A stretch of DNA of 23,450 bases. Origin: Treponema sp. Lineage in GTDB: Bacteria; Spirochaetota; Spirochaetia; Treponematales; Treponemataceae. Positions 6,786-14,888 of the stretch are shown here, piece after piece (the stretch's first letter is position 1; each line of letters starts with the position of its first letter). Under the pieces are notes generated by a model. The model did not search any database and was not told the DNA's origin. It saw nothing but the letters and a program-made list of their open reading frames with translations. A program made the translations under genes and the position numbers. Location of the stretch: positions 1 to 23,450 of the forward strand of contig JAITOJ010000148.1 of the NCBI GenBank assembly GCA_031290005.1. Reading direction: 5' to 3'.

Positions 6786-7493
6786 TTACTTTCTGCGCAA
6801 GGTTTCCACCATATACCGGATAGAGATTCCGGTATCGTCAACAATGGTTTTTTCCACCACAAAAACCAGGTTTTTTCCACTCTTGTCAGTGTAAATCTGA
6901 GTTATGGCATATCCAGAAACGCCCTTGCGTTTGATGCGGGGGTTGCCCGCGTGAATCTGCTCTAATAGATTTTCCGCCTGGTCTTTTATATCCACGATGA
7001 TTTCGAAAGAGGACTGGATATTTTTCCCGGAACCGGAAAAAGAAGGCGCGAGCCGGACTTCATATATCACCGGCGCGGGGTCGGTAATGCGCTCGAAATC
7101 CTCAAAGCGGAGTATCGCCGCCGGCGGTTTGGTTTCATTTTCCCGGAGATAGAGTTTCTGACTGATGGAAACCGGAGTACAATTATACATATTCAAAGCG
7201 GAAACATTTTTTTTCCTCAGTTCTTCAAACACGGTCAGACTTGATTTATTTTCTGTAGCCGAAAAGAGGGGAGAAATAAAAATACCACCAGGCACAAAAT
7301 CGTTTTGTGCCACATCCACGGTATAGATTTCCGCATAGGCTTGAAATTTCTTGTCTGTTTTTCCGTATTGGCCAAAAATATAGGTGTTTCCGTCAGAAGA
7401 AAACCCCATATCCACAAAAGAGGCCGCATCACCGGCAAAAACAAAAACTCCTGCGTATAATAGCAAAAGAACACTAACAATCCGTTTGGTCAT
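6786..7493 (-). CDS. Predicted secreted protein, DUF2259-like
   Basis: A 235-aa exported protein of unknown function. Residues 1-20 form a signal peptide (MTKRIVSVLLLLYAGVFVFA then GDAAS). The mature start SFVDMGFSSDGNTYIFGQYG and the AEIYTVDVAQNDFVPGG segment match what I recall of the DUF2259 family, which is common in treponemes. The rest looks all-beta. Ribosome site AGGAGAGAGGAA lies just upstream of the ATG at 7493. It is transcribed divergently from the 7568 gene; a weak minus-strand promoter (TTGAGC with TTATGT) may lie in the 74-nt gap. Confidence 0.65.
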   Translation of the reverse strand: MTKRIVSVLLLLYAGVFVFAGDAASFVDMGFSSDGNTYIFGQYGKTDKKFQAYAEIYTVDVAQNDFVPGGIFISPLFSATENKSSLTVFEELRKKNVSALNMYNCTPVSISQKLYLRENETKPPAAILRFEDFERITDPAPVIYEVRLAPSFSGSGKNIQSSFEIIVDIKDQAENLLEQIHAGNPRIKRKGVSGYAITQIYTDKSGKNLVFVVEKTIVDDTGISIRYMVETLRRK

Positions 7494-7532
7494 AAGTTCC
7501 TCTCTCCTATTTTCGGCATTTTGGCCGTACTC

Positions 7533-7561
7533 TTTACATAATTTTATCTACCGGATATGCT
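7533..7561 (+). promoter_or_regulatory. Promoter of the 7568 membrane protein gene, predicted leaderless
   Basis: TTTACA (7533-7538), 17-nt spacer, TATGCT (7556-7561), then 6 nt (CAATTC) to the ATG at 7568. There is no Shine-Dalgarno sequence. Confidence 0.6.
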
Positions 7562-7567
7562 CAATTC

Positions 7568-8392
7568 ATGACCATACAGGTACGGAACAGATTTGTTATC
7601 GCGTTTTTGCTGCTTTCTATTCTCAGCATTGGTATAACCGGGGGGTTCGCGCTGCGAATGAGCTTGACCGGAGAAATGCAGGAGCCGTCTCAAAGCATAC
7701 TGGCGGCAGTCCAGGGAACTGCCCCGGCGTTTTTTGCCTACCGTTTTTACGCAGTGGTATGTTCGGTTTGTTTTTTGGTTATCTCGGTTCCGGTCATCAC
7801 TTGCCTGATGATTTTCAATTTTGAAAAAACCCAGGCTCAGGAATATGTGTTTTTCATGTTTTTTCTGGGCGCCTGTCTGACCGAAATAAGCCGGCTTTTT
7901 ATTCCCGTTTTCGGTCTGTGGGAAAATAATTCATCTTTTTTGATTTCTTCCGCCCGGATTTTGCTGTTCGGCAGGATGCTTGCTCCGGCAAGTTTTCTGT
8001 TTCCGGTACTTTTTTCATCGGCCCGGCAAAATCAAGATACCGAACGGAATGTGATTGCCCTTGTTGCCCTTTCCGGGGTCTTTGCTGTTCTGACTCCGGT
8101 CAATACCGCCCATATACTGCCGAACTGCACTGTTGAAACCGGCCAGGCAACCCTTTTTACCTTTTATGTGGCGATTATGTATATACTGTCTTTTTTGTCT
8201 CTGGCAATTATGGCCCGGCACGGCGGACGGGAACAACGGCTTATGACCCTGGGATATGCCATCCTGTTCGCCGGTTATTTAATTTTAACCGGCGCCCTGT
8301 CTTTTGGGGCTTTTGTTGTCGGCGCCGTCTTTTTTGTTACCGGAGTCTATGCCTATTTAGGTAATCTTCACAAATTATATATGTGGAACTAA
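7568..8392 (+). CDS. Polytopic membrane protein of unknown function
   Basis: The product has 274 residues with about eight hydrophobic segments (near 10-30, 57-83, 92-114, 125-150, 158-178, 190-215, 222-242, 245-268) and a short cytoplasmic-looking tail ending KLYMWN. I recognise no catalytic motif. The organisation resembles 7TM/8TM sensor input modules, such as those in front of histidine kinases, but no output domain is attached, so that is only a structural comparison. The last 18 nt overlap the 3' end of the convergent lipid-kinase-like gene. Confidence 0.75.
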   Translation: MTIQVRNRFVIAFLLLSILSIGITGGFALRMSLTGEMQEPSQSILAAVQGTAPAFFAYRFYAVVCSVCFLVISVPVITCLMIFNFEKTQAQEYVFFMFFLGACLTEISRLFIPVFGLWENNSSFLISSARILLFGRMLAPASFLFPVLFSSARQNQDTERNVIALVALSGVFAVLTPVNTAHILPNCTVETGQATLFTFYVAIMYILSFLSLAIMARHGGREQRLMTLGYAILFAGYLILTGALSFGAFVVGAVFFVTGVYAYLGNLHKLYMWN

Positions 8393-8992
8393 CTGATTAA
8401 GCGCCGCCAGGCTCAGGGGTATCAGCAAGTTATCAAAATCCCGGAGAGGCAGAATCTCAATGCACATTCCCGCGATCGCGGTCCAGAGCGCGGCATGGGC
8501 TGAACCGCTTACCGCATAAGTGGAAAGGAAGACCGCGACAAAGCAGGCATGGCTTCCGATTACCGTCTTGCGGGACACAAAAGGATTTGCTGTTTTTCCT
8601 AAAAATTTTCCTGCCAGGCTTGCCAGGCCATCCCCGAAAGCCAGGGCGTAAATCCCGATGGCCGCCGGAAGGGGATCAAAAAGAAAAGCGGTCAGCAGAA
8701 CCCCCGCAGCCAGAGTCACCGGCCCCAGGACAAAACGGTTTTCATCCCATTTCCGGGCCGCGCTTTTGGTAACAGCGGAAATCAAGGGCACCTCCATCCC
8801 CCGGTAACGCAAACCTTCAGCGGTACAATAGACTGCCAGCATAATTCCCAGAACAATTAAGGTGGGCCAATACGCAAGTTTGAGAAAAAAAGGCACCAGA
8901 GCGGTGCAGATATGAATAGTCTTTCTGAATATCTCCTTGAGAAGGCTGATAAAATAAACTCGTGTTTCCTGTCTCCGCTTGTTACAGTACAT
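8375..8992 (-). CDS. Dolichol/phytol kinase-type CTP-dependent lipid kinase (SEC59/COG0170-like)
   Basis: A 205-aa integral membrane protein with about six helices. Signatures of the dolichol kinase / phytol kinase / diacylglycerol kinase (CTP) group are RKTIHI at 23-28 and GDGLASLAGKFLGK at 120-133, followed by RKTVIGS at 141-147, where many members have K-x-E-G-[ST]. It would phosphorylate a lipid alcohol such as a polyprenol or diacylglycerol with CTP; the true substrate cannot be read from sequence. Such genes are often annotated as phosphatidate cytidylyltransferase. ATG 8992 is preferred to GTG 8995 because GGAGG sits 5 nt upstream. It begins 14 nt after the stop of the FlcA-like gene, so they form one operon. 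Confidence 0.72.
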   Translation of the reverse strand: MYCNKRRQETRVYFISLLKEIFRKTIHICTALVPFFLKLAYWPTLIVLGIMLAVYCTAEGLRYRGMEVPLISAVTKSAARKWDENRFVLGPVTLAAGVLLTAFLFDPLPAAIGIYALAFGDGLASLAGKFLGKTANPFVSRKTVIGSHACFVAVFLSTYAVSGSAHAALWTAIAGMCIEILPLRDFDNLLIPLSLAALNQLVPHI

Positions 8993-9006
8993 CACAGCCT
9001 CCGGGG

Positions 9007-11541
9007 TTACGGGATGTTTTCTCCGGCCAGCACCCGCGGGATAGCCGTGTAGAGTTCAGGGTTGTACGAGGCAAGCGGGTAGGTAATATACGAGATATTC
9101 TGTTCCGCCAGATTGCTTCCCTTTAGTCTGACCATGGTTTGCTGATTCCGGGTGAGGGCATCCCAAGCTCTGGTAGACTCCGAAAGCCACATCAGGGCTT
9201 TGGCATTTTTGCCGCTTCCTCCGGTTTGCAGTGACTGCCGGTACAGCACTACCCCCAGGTTGTTTGCGGCTTTCATATATGTGTCCACAAGCTCGGCGTG
9301 GTCTTCCTGAATTTGCGGATACACTATGCCATAACGAGCCCGCACGAGGTCAAGCTTGTCCAGCAGGATTGTATAGTACGCTTCGGCCTGATAGTTGTCA
9401 TTTCTGAAGGCAAGCACATTTCCCAGGGCAAGCAGCAGATGCTCGTCTTCCGGCAGTATTTCCATCGTTTTGATAAACGAACCGAGGGCGTTGCTGTAAT
9501 TTTCTTTGCTGTAATTAATATAACCGATACGATAACGTACCGAGGGGGTGTCGCACTGATTATCAACAGCGTTTTGATAGTTCATGAGGGCATCATCGTT
9601 GTCATAGGAAATAAAATAATCCAGGTCTCCCAAATCCGCATAGAGACGCCCCGCATCGGAATTGCCGGAGAAAGATCTGGCGGCTTTTTCTTCCTCAAAG
9701 ATACTGATACCATTCCGGTAGAATTCCTCCGCCAGGATGTATTCTGATTCTTCAAAACAGATTTCTCCCAGGAGCCGGTGGGCATTGATATAATGCAGAA
9801 GAGTACGGCGGTTTGTGTTTCGGACAGCGGCAAATACTGGCAGCGCCCTCTCCAGTACGGATTTTGCGGAGCTGTAATTATTGGTAAATACAAAATACCT
9901 GCCCAGGTTGTAGTAACTTTCAGGATTTTCTGGCGCGGCAGTCAAGGCCATTTCAAGCAAGCTTCGGACATTTGTGATCTGAACCCGGAGATATTCATCC
10001 GCAGGAGACAGATATCCGAACAATTTTTCCACCAGAAAGCCGCTCAGTTCCACCAGGTCTCTGCCGCCCAGGGGCATCTTTTTGGCAGCCATAAAATGAT
10101 CTTTCAACGGAAGCACCTCGCGCAGGTTGTCTGCCCGGATAAAATACCGCATCATCCGGGCCAGATAAGTGTCCTTCACCCCATAAAGCTGAATCAGGGT
10201 GGAATAGGTTTCACGGGCCGCTTCCAGCTTGGCGGGATTTTCTTCTTCGGTTCCCCACTCCAGAGCGATATCTCCCAAAAGCAGCAAACCATCGCTGTCA
10301 TTAATATGATAATCCAGCACTTCCCGCCGGGCAATTTCCTCTGCCCGGCCAAAGTTGCCACGGTCATACAGTTCCATTTCCGCATATTCCAGACCGGCGG
10401 CTTTATCGTGGTTATAACGCATGAGGATATTCCGGTACATCAAATCTGCCCGTTCGTACTGTTGTTTTGAACGGTATCCCCGCGCATAGGTAAAAAACCA
10501 ATTCTTCTTTGGCCGGTAGGTCAGGGCCTGGTCAAACATTTGTTCAGATTGGGGATAAAAGCCGTTCTCTAACAGGGTGTAGCCTTCCTTATATAGCCGT
10601 TCAGCCATAATCGGCTGATACAGAAAATAGCGGATACCTGAAAATAACAAAAAACCTACTAAAGCGGCGCTTAGTGTAACGAACACGGCGGGAATAATTT
10701 TATTTTTAAGTTGATATTCCAGAGTCTGCCGATATGCCTGCTGCCAGTCAATACTCCGGTGTTCAAAGTCACGGGGAACCGACACGGAGATGCCGATCAG
10801 TTTTTGCAGGTGATTTGCAAGCTGGCGGGCGGTAATTTTCTTTATCACCTGACGGATGATGTCGAACACCACTGTGTTGGTGTAATTATCATCCACAATG
10901 AGTTCTTCTATGGCAATTTTCAAATTGAGCGGATACTGGGCAAGATTTTTCTTGAATAGTGCGAATTCCGCTTCTGTAAAGTTTTGCGGTTCCTCTTCAG
11001 CGGCAAAATCCAGGGGCACTTCAGGAAAATCCGCAGTATCGTTCAACCCGCCGGGAAAATCAAAACCCTCCAAATCATCAACGACATTTTCGGCGTTATC
11101 GGCATTAAATGAATTCTCCGTATCCGGCTCAAGACCCTCGAAAATATCATCTGTTTCCGGAACTGTAAAGCCTGTTGAGTTTTCCGGCGTTTCTGTATTT
11201 ACCTCCGGTTCAGGTTCTGCCTCCGGTTTTTCCAACTCAGGATCTGTTTCTGGCTCTTCCGGCTCAGGCTCTGAAACAGGTTCAGTGATATCACTGTCTT
11301 CAAATATATCAAAATCCGGCGGCGGTTCCTCGGTATCAGGCAGAGGCTGCCCTTCTGTTGAGTTTTGATTTTCCGCTGCGGGGATACCCAATACAAAATC
11401 ATCCGAGTCGTCGGCTTCGCTGATTCCCTGGGGCAGCGGGACAGATAATGCCGGCTCCCCGCGTTTTGTCCGTATGTCGAGTTCACCGCCTAGATTTTGT
11501 ATGTGTTCGCTGAATTGCCTCAGCTGGGCTAATCCTGGCAT
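9007..11541 (-). CDS. Large TPR membrane protein, candidate periplasmic flagellar collar protein FlcA
   Basis: The 844 residues fall into four parts: a basic/amphipathic N-terminus (1-45); an acidic Glu/Pro low-complexity region (about 65-190, with many EPE and PEE units); a helical domain (190-270); and one transmembrane segment at about 283-303. A long TPR array follows from about 310 to the end (NLGRYFVFTNNYSSAKSVLERAL and similar). A single-pass protein with a cytoplasmic acidic head and periplasmic TPRs is the layout I recall for spirochete FlcA (Borrelia BB0326), part of the collar around periplasmic flagellar motors. The start MPGLAQLRQFSEHIQNLG also resembles annotated treponemal members. 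This is recognition from memory; another TPR scaffold is possible. It has no ribosome site; a promoter abuts the ATG. Confidence 0.65.
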   Translation of the reverse strand: MPGLAQLRQFSEHIQNLGGELDIRTKRGEPALSVPLPQGISEADDSDDFVLGIPAAENQNSTEGQPLPDTEEPPPDFDIFEDSDITEPVSEPEPEEPETDPELEKPEAEPEPEVNTETPENSTGFTVPETDDIFEGLEPDTENSFNADNAENVVDDLEGFDFPGGLNDTADFPEVPLDFAAEEEPQNFTEAEFALFKKNLAQYPLNLKIAIEELIVDDNYTNTVVFDIIRQVIKKITARQLANHLQKLIGISVSVPRDFEHRSIDWQQAYRQTLEYQLKNKIIPAVFVTLSAALVGFLLFSGIRYFLYQPIMAERLYKEGYTLLENGFYPQSEQMFDQALTYRPKKNWFFTYARGYRSKQQYERADLMYRNILMRYNHDKAAGLEYAEMELYDRGNFGRAEEIARREVLDYHINDSDGLLLLGDIALEWGTEEENPAKLEAARETYSTLIQLYGVKDTYLARMMRYFIRADNLREVLPLKDHFMAAKKMPLGGRDLVELSGFLVEKLFGYLSPADEYLRVQITNVRSLLEMALTAAPENPESYYNLGRYFVFTNNYSSAKSVLERALPVFAAVRNTNRRTLLHYINAHRLLGEICFEESEYILAEEFYRNGISIFEEEKAARSFSGNSDAGRLYADLGDLDYFISYDNDDALMNYQNAVDNQCDTPSVRYRIGYINYSKENYSNALGSFIKTMEILPEDEHLLLALGNVLAFRNDNYQAEAYYTILLDKLDLVRARYGIVYPQIQEDHAELVDTYMKAANNLGVVLYRQSLQTGGSGKNAKALMWLSESTRAWDALTRNQQTMVRLKGSNLAEQNISYITYPLASYNPELYTAIPRVLAGENIP

Positions 11542-11549
11542 ACCTGTTT

Positions 11550-11578
11550 ATTCTATCTTACAATGAAAGAGATAACAA
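11550..11578 (-). promoter_or_regulatory. Promoter of the FlcA-like operon, predicted leaderless
   Basis: Minus strand: TTGTTA (11573-11578), 17-nt spacer, TAGAAT (11550-11555), then 8 nt (AAACAGGT) to the ATG at 11541. An AGG lies 1 nt from the ATG, too close to serve as a ribosome site. Confidence 0.6.
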
Positions 11579-11635
11579 GTGGGCAATTACACAGCGATTA
11601 CAGTGAAGATTCGTTTCTGCCGAAAATAATAGCAG

Positions 11636-12337
11636 ATGATAGAAACGTATAATGAATCCCATCTACACCGGACGCTTAAAATTCTATACGCCGAACAATC
11701 CGGCGGCCTTATGGAACAGGAAGTTGAGGGCAAGATTTGTGATATTGTTGCGGAATCCGGCGAAATTATCGAAATTCAAACCGGGAATATTGGAAAACTT
11801 GCGGGAAAGATAGCGCGGCTTGTGCAAAATCACAAAGTCCGTCTGGTCTATCCCCTGGTGACTGAAAAATATATTGAGACTTTGGATGAAAAGGGCGCGC
11901 TGCTTTCAAAGCGCAAAAGTCCCCAAAAAGCCGTTATTTACAGTATTTTTCGCGAACTCACGGGTATTTATCCCTGGCTTTTACACGAAAATTTTTTACT
12001 TGAAGCGCTTGAGGTTACGGTAACGGAAAAACGTATCCGGACGCCAAAACCAATACAGCTTGCCAATAAAAGCAGGCGGTTTCTACGAAACTGGTATAAA
12101 TCGGATAAGGAATTGCGTTCTGCCGGAAACACCTGGATTTTTGCCGGCGCCGCATCCTATACGGCTCTTCTTCCTTTTGAACCGGGGAAAGAATTTTCGG
12201 TCCGGGATTTGGCAAACGCCGGGGCAGGAAAAAACGCTTCCCTCATGATTTGGGTATTGGTGAAGGCCGGCATTATCACATTCAGGGAAAAACGGGGGAA
12301 AAGCAACTATTATGTACTTCCCGCTATTGGAGAATAA
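11636..12337 (+). CDS. Unknown protein: possible PD-(D/E)XK nuclease-like fold with C-terminal winged helix
   Basis: I do not recognise a named family for the 233-aa product. Residues 27-60 show a core in which Asp36 (GKICDIV) is followed by GEIIEIQTGN, with Glu46 and Gln48. The spacing D-x9-E-x-Q, with a preceding Glu-rich helix, resembles the PD-(D/E)XK variant that uses E-x-Q, as in CoiA-like proteins. The middle is basic (KRKSPQK, VTEKRIRT, NKSRRFLRNW). The last 70 residues look like a winged helix (FSVRDLANAGAGKNASLMIWVLVKAG, then a basic wing REKRGKSNYYVL). It may therefore be a DNA-binding or DNA-cleaving protein; that is inference. There is no ribosome site; AATAAT lies 5 nt before the ATG. 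It overlaps the convergent gene by 14 nt. Confidence 0.65.
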   Translation: MIETYNESHLHRTLKILYAEQSGGLMEQEVEGKICDIVAESGEIIEIQTGNIGKLAGKIARLVQNHKVRLVYPLVTEKYIETLDEKGALLSKRKSPQKAVIYSIFRELTGIYPWLLHENFLLEALEVTVTEKRIRTPKPIQLANKSRRFLRNWYKSDKELRSAGNTWIFAGAASYTALLPFEPGKEFSVRDLANAGAGKNASLMIWVLVKAGIITFREKRGKSNYYVLPAIGE

Positions 12338-13691
12338 GCCATGAGGATGACCTGATTCGGGTTAAATACACAAAATTGTCGCTGTATTTTTGAATGAACT
12401 CGTCGAGCGGATATTCTGTGCCATTTTCAAAAACTGCTACATTAAATCGCCCCCAAGGATCAAAATAGGGAAAAATTGCGGCACATTTGTTAAAATACTG
12501 TACTTCACCCCCCTCATGATGCCGGTCGGTTTCCCGTATCGCCGCAAGATAGAAGGTGTCTGGTTCCTGAGCAGCGAGCACATATAGCAAGGAAAATAAA
12601 ATCTCTATCCGGTATCCGGTGTTTGGGGTAAAAAAGGTTTTGAAACCAGCGACAAAGGGTTCTTTCTGTACATCGGTTCCACCGCCGGAAACTGATTGTC
12701 CCAGTTTGCTCCGCGTCGACACCGCAGAAATCGCCAGATTTCGTATCCAATCCAGGGCAAAGGTCAAATTATAGGACTCGGACAGAACTGAGACAAGACT
12801 TCCCGTATGGTAAGTAATCGTTGGCGTGGTAAGAGCGGCAATTTGTTCGGCTTTCCCGGTGATGGGCAAAATGAGGCCGTCAATTATCCATTTGACAAAG
12901 CCGGCCCCTGAAAGCTCCAGATTTCCGGATTTGGCGAGTTCCTGCGGGGATCCCGTAAAGATGGAAGCAGGCCTGCCGTTTTCATCGTTTGCTATTCCTT
13001 CAGTATATACGATACGAGGCAGATTTTCGCGAATTCTGTCAATCATATATAAATTACCGGTGTTGAGGCTCCGGTCAGGTTCTCCATAAGACCAGGGCAG
13101 AATAGGCGTCCAATTTTTTACTTCTTCGAAAGAAGCAGTGTATAAGCGTTCAAAACGTACCGCTACAGGCATTGTTCGCACTACCGGGATATTAAACACC
13201 ATAAAGTCCGCTGTCGTATGTCCGGCCGCAGGATAAAAGCGGACATACACTCCGGAATTGCCGGAAAAATACCAGGTAATTGCTGTGGCTTTTCCGGTTT
13301 CTTTTTCACGGGTCAGCACCCAAGAACCGGATGTATCGATAGTAAAGGCATCGGAGACTCTGGTTTCAATATTGTCGTCAGCGTATATATCATTTTCTAC
13401 TTGTGTCTGAGGAATGACCGCGATATGAAATAAACTGCCTTCTTCTTCCAGCCGTATTTGGAATTCCTTGCCATATTCATTGTTAGATACTTCCGCCGGA
13501 ATTGAACGGAGTGTTTCAAAGGGCTGGGTAAACCAGGTTTCAAGAAATCGTGCCCTGATACCGGCGGATTCATGCAGGAAAGACGGTTCCGGGGGAATTA
13601 TATAGGAAAAAACAAACGCCGGAAAAAACGACAAAAAAAGACCGGAGAAAAAACAAATTTTTGTTTTGGTGTTACATTGCTTCCCGTTCAT
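12324..13691 (-). CDS. Secreted protein of unknown function
   Basis: A 455-aa protein with an N-terminal signal peptide at about 1-29 (basic MNGKQCNTKTK, then a Phe/Leu-rich core ending VFS). The mature part has alternating beta segments with aromatic residues (VYVRFYP, ITWYFSG, FNVAVFENGTEYPLDEFIQKY), consistent with an envelope or periplasmic protein. No catalytic motif or known domain is recognised. It lies directly downstream of neuB (42 nt) but has its own strong -10 element. The 3' end overlaps the convergent 11636 gene by 14 nt. Confidence 0.75.
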   Translation of the reverse strand: MNGKQCNTKTKICFFSGLFLSFFPAFVFSYIIPPEPSFLHESAGIRARFLETWFTQPFETLRSIPAEVSNNEYGKEFQIRLEEEGSLFHIAVIPQTQVENDIYADDNIETRVSDAFTIDTSGSWVLTREKETGKATAITWYFSGNSGVYVRFYPAAGHTTADFMVFNIPVVRTMPVAVRFERLYTASFEEVKNWTPILPWSYGEPDRSLNTGNLYMIDRIRENLPRIVYTEGIANDENGRPASIFTGSPQELAKSGNLELSGAGFVKWIIDGLILPITGKAEQIAALTTPTITYHTGSLVSVLSESYNLTFALDWIRNLAISAVSTRSKLGQSVSGGGTDVQKEPFVAGFKTFFTPNTGYRIEILFSLLYVLAAQEPDTFYLAAIRETDRHHEGGEVQYFNKCAAIFPYFDPWGRFNVAVFENGTEYPLDEFIQKYSDNFVYLTRIRSSSWLILQ

Positions 13692-13698
13692 GGGAAGG

Positions 13699-13707
13699 AT
13701 TATAGCA
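13699..13707 (-). promoter_or_regulatory. Extended -10 promoter of the 13691 secreted gene, predicted leaderless
   Basis: Minus strand: TGC immediately followed by a perfect TATAAT (13699-13704), then 7 nt (CCTTCCC) to the ATG at 13691. No convincing -35 is present at 16-18 nt, as expected for an extended -10 promoter. A pyrimidine-rich tract lies upstream. There is no Shine-Dalgarno sequence. Confidence 0.65.
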
Positions 13708-13733
13708 AAAAAAAGAGAAAAGAGTATAGAGAG

Positions 13734-14888
13734 TCAGAGTTGCTGCCACCGCACCCCTTCGCCATTTTGCACATCTTTTCTGAGGATGCGACCGGTGATC
13801 AGGGGCAAAAATTCAGGAGATATGCCGGGACTCAAGACTTTTTCGGTTCGCAGGGCCGCCACGTCAGCGGGGGCAATGATTGCTCCCGCTGTCATGGAGC
13901 GCATATAATGCAGGGAGCGGTTTGTTCTACCGTAATTTGCGCTTTCCGCTGGGGAAAGCCGCTTTATTCCGTCCCCCAAAACGTTGCGGACTTTTTCGGA
14001 TCCATAGCGCCCCTCAAATTCCGCGATTATCTGTGTTTGCCCCTGAGAAAAACCATTTTCTCGAATCATCTTTTCCGCTTTGCGTACCTCCCTGGTCATT
14101 TCCGCGAATTGCGCCGGTTCAAGAGCCACCGGGTCGTCCAGCCCTACAGTCGTTCTGCTCAAAGTGATATGTTTTTCAATCATCCTTCCGCCAACGGCCA
14201 CGGACAAAACCGGGACCAGCGCCGGGTCAAGGGAATGGTCGCTGATACCAGTTTGCACACCGAAAATGTCCCGCAAGGTTCGTATCAGATTGACATTGTA
14301 TTCTTCCTCCGGGGCAGGGTAGGCGGTCACGCAATGAAGGAGCGTTATGAAGGGCAGATCAGAGAGCGGCGAGAGGGCTTTTTCAATATCCCCCAGAGTG
14401 GAGACGCCGGAGGAAAGGATGATCGGGATCGGCTTTTTGCCTGTGATTTGCCGGCCTCTGTTTGCCTTTGCCAGAGCTTCCAACAGAGGATAGTGATTCA
14501 GTTCAGGGGAAGCGATTTTTACGGCGTCCGGGGTAAGGGCAAGCAGTTCTTCCAGACTTTGCAGGCCAAAGGGGGAACAGATGAAGCCGCACCCAATGGA
14601 GCGCGCATATTCCGCGGTCCGGGCAAAGAAGTCCGGCGGGACTTCCAGTTCCCGGAAACGGTCATACAGCCGAATTTGGCCGCCGGGCAGGGGGACAAAT
14701 CCGGTGTCGGGGTGCAGGATTTCTTGTGCATAGACCCACTGGAATTTGACAAAATCCGCTCCGGCATCCCGCGCCGCCCGGATAAGTTCCCCGGCTTTTT
14801 GGAAGGACCCGCCGTGAGCAGTGCCGATTTCCGCCGCAATGGCAACATGGAAATCTTCTGGCCGGGCAGCGGTTTCATTCGCGTTCAT
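13734..14888 (-). CDS. neuB: NeuB-family nonulosonic (sialic) acid synthase
   Basis: Condenses phosphoenolpyruvate with an N-acetylated hexosamine to give a nine-carbon nonulosonic acid (sialic, legionaminic or pseudaminic type). 384 aa: TIM barrel 13-285 with AAEIGTAHGG (18-27), GADFVKFQ, ILSSGVSTLGDIEKAL, LLHCVTAYPAPEEEYN, ISDHSLDP and IEKHITLSRTTVGLDDP. A C-terminal SAF/antifreeze-like domain spans about 320-384 (NRSLHYMRSMTAGAIIAPADV, then GRILRKDVQNGE). The usual G-P/L-D-H step reads G-L-D-D here. The ATG overlaps the stop of the M28 gene as ATGA, with AAAGG 7 nt upstream. No CMP-transferase (NeuA) or epimerase (NeuC) is in the window, so the exact sugar is undetermined. Confidence 0.88.
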   Translation of the reverse strand: MNANETAARPEDFHVAIAAEIGTAHGGSFQKAGELIRAARDAGADFVKFQWVYAQEILHPDTGFVPLPGGQIRLYDRFRELEVPPDFFARTAEYARSIGCGFICSPFGLQSLEELLALTPDAVKIASPELNHYPLLEALAKANRGRQITGKKPIPIILSSGVSTLGDIEKALSPLSDLPFITLLHCVTAYPAPEEEYNVNLIRTLRDIFGVQTGISDHSLDPALVPVLSVAVGGRMIEKHITLSRTTVGLDDPVALEPAQFAEMTREVRKAEKMIRENGFSQGQTQIIAEFEGRYGSEKVRNVLGDGIKRLSPAESANYGRTNRSLHYMRSMTAGAIIAPADVAALRTEKVLSPGISPEFLPLITGRILRKDVQNGEGVRWQQL

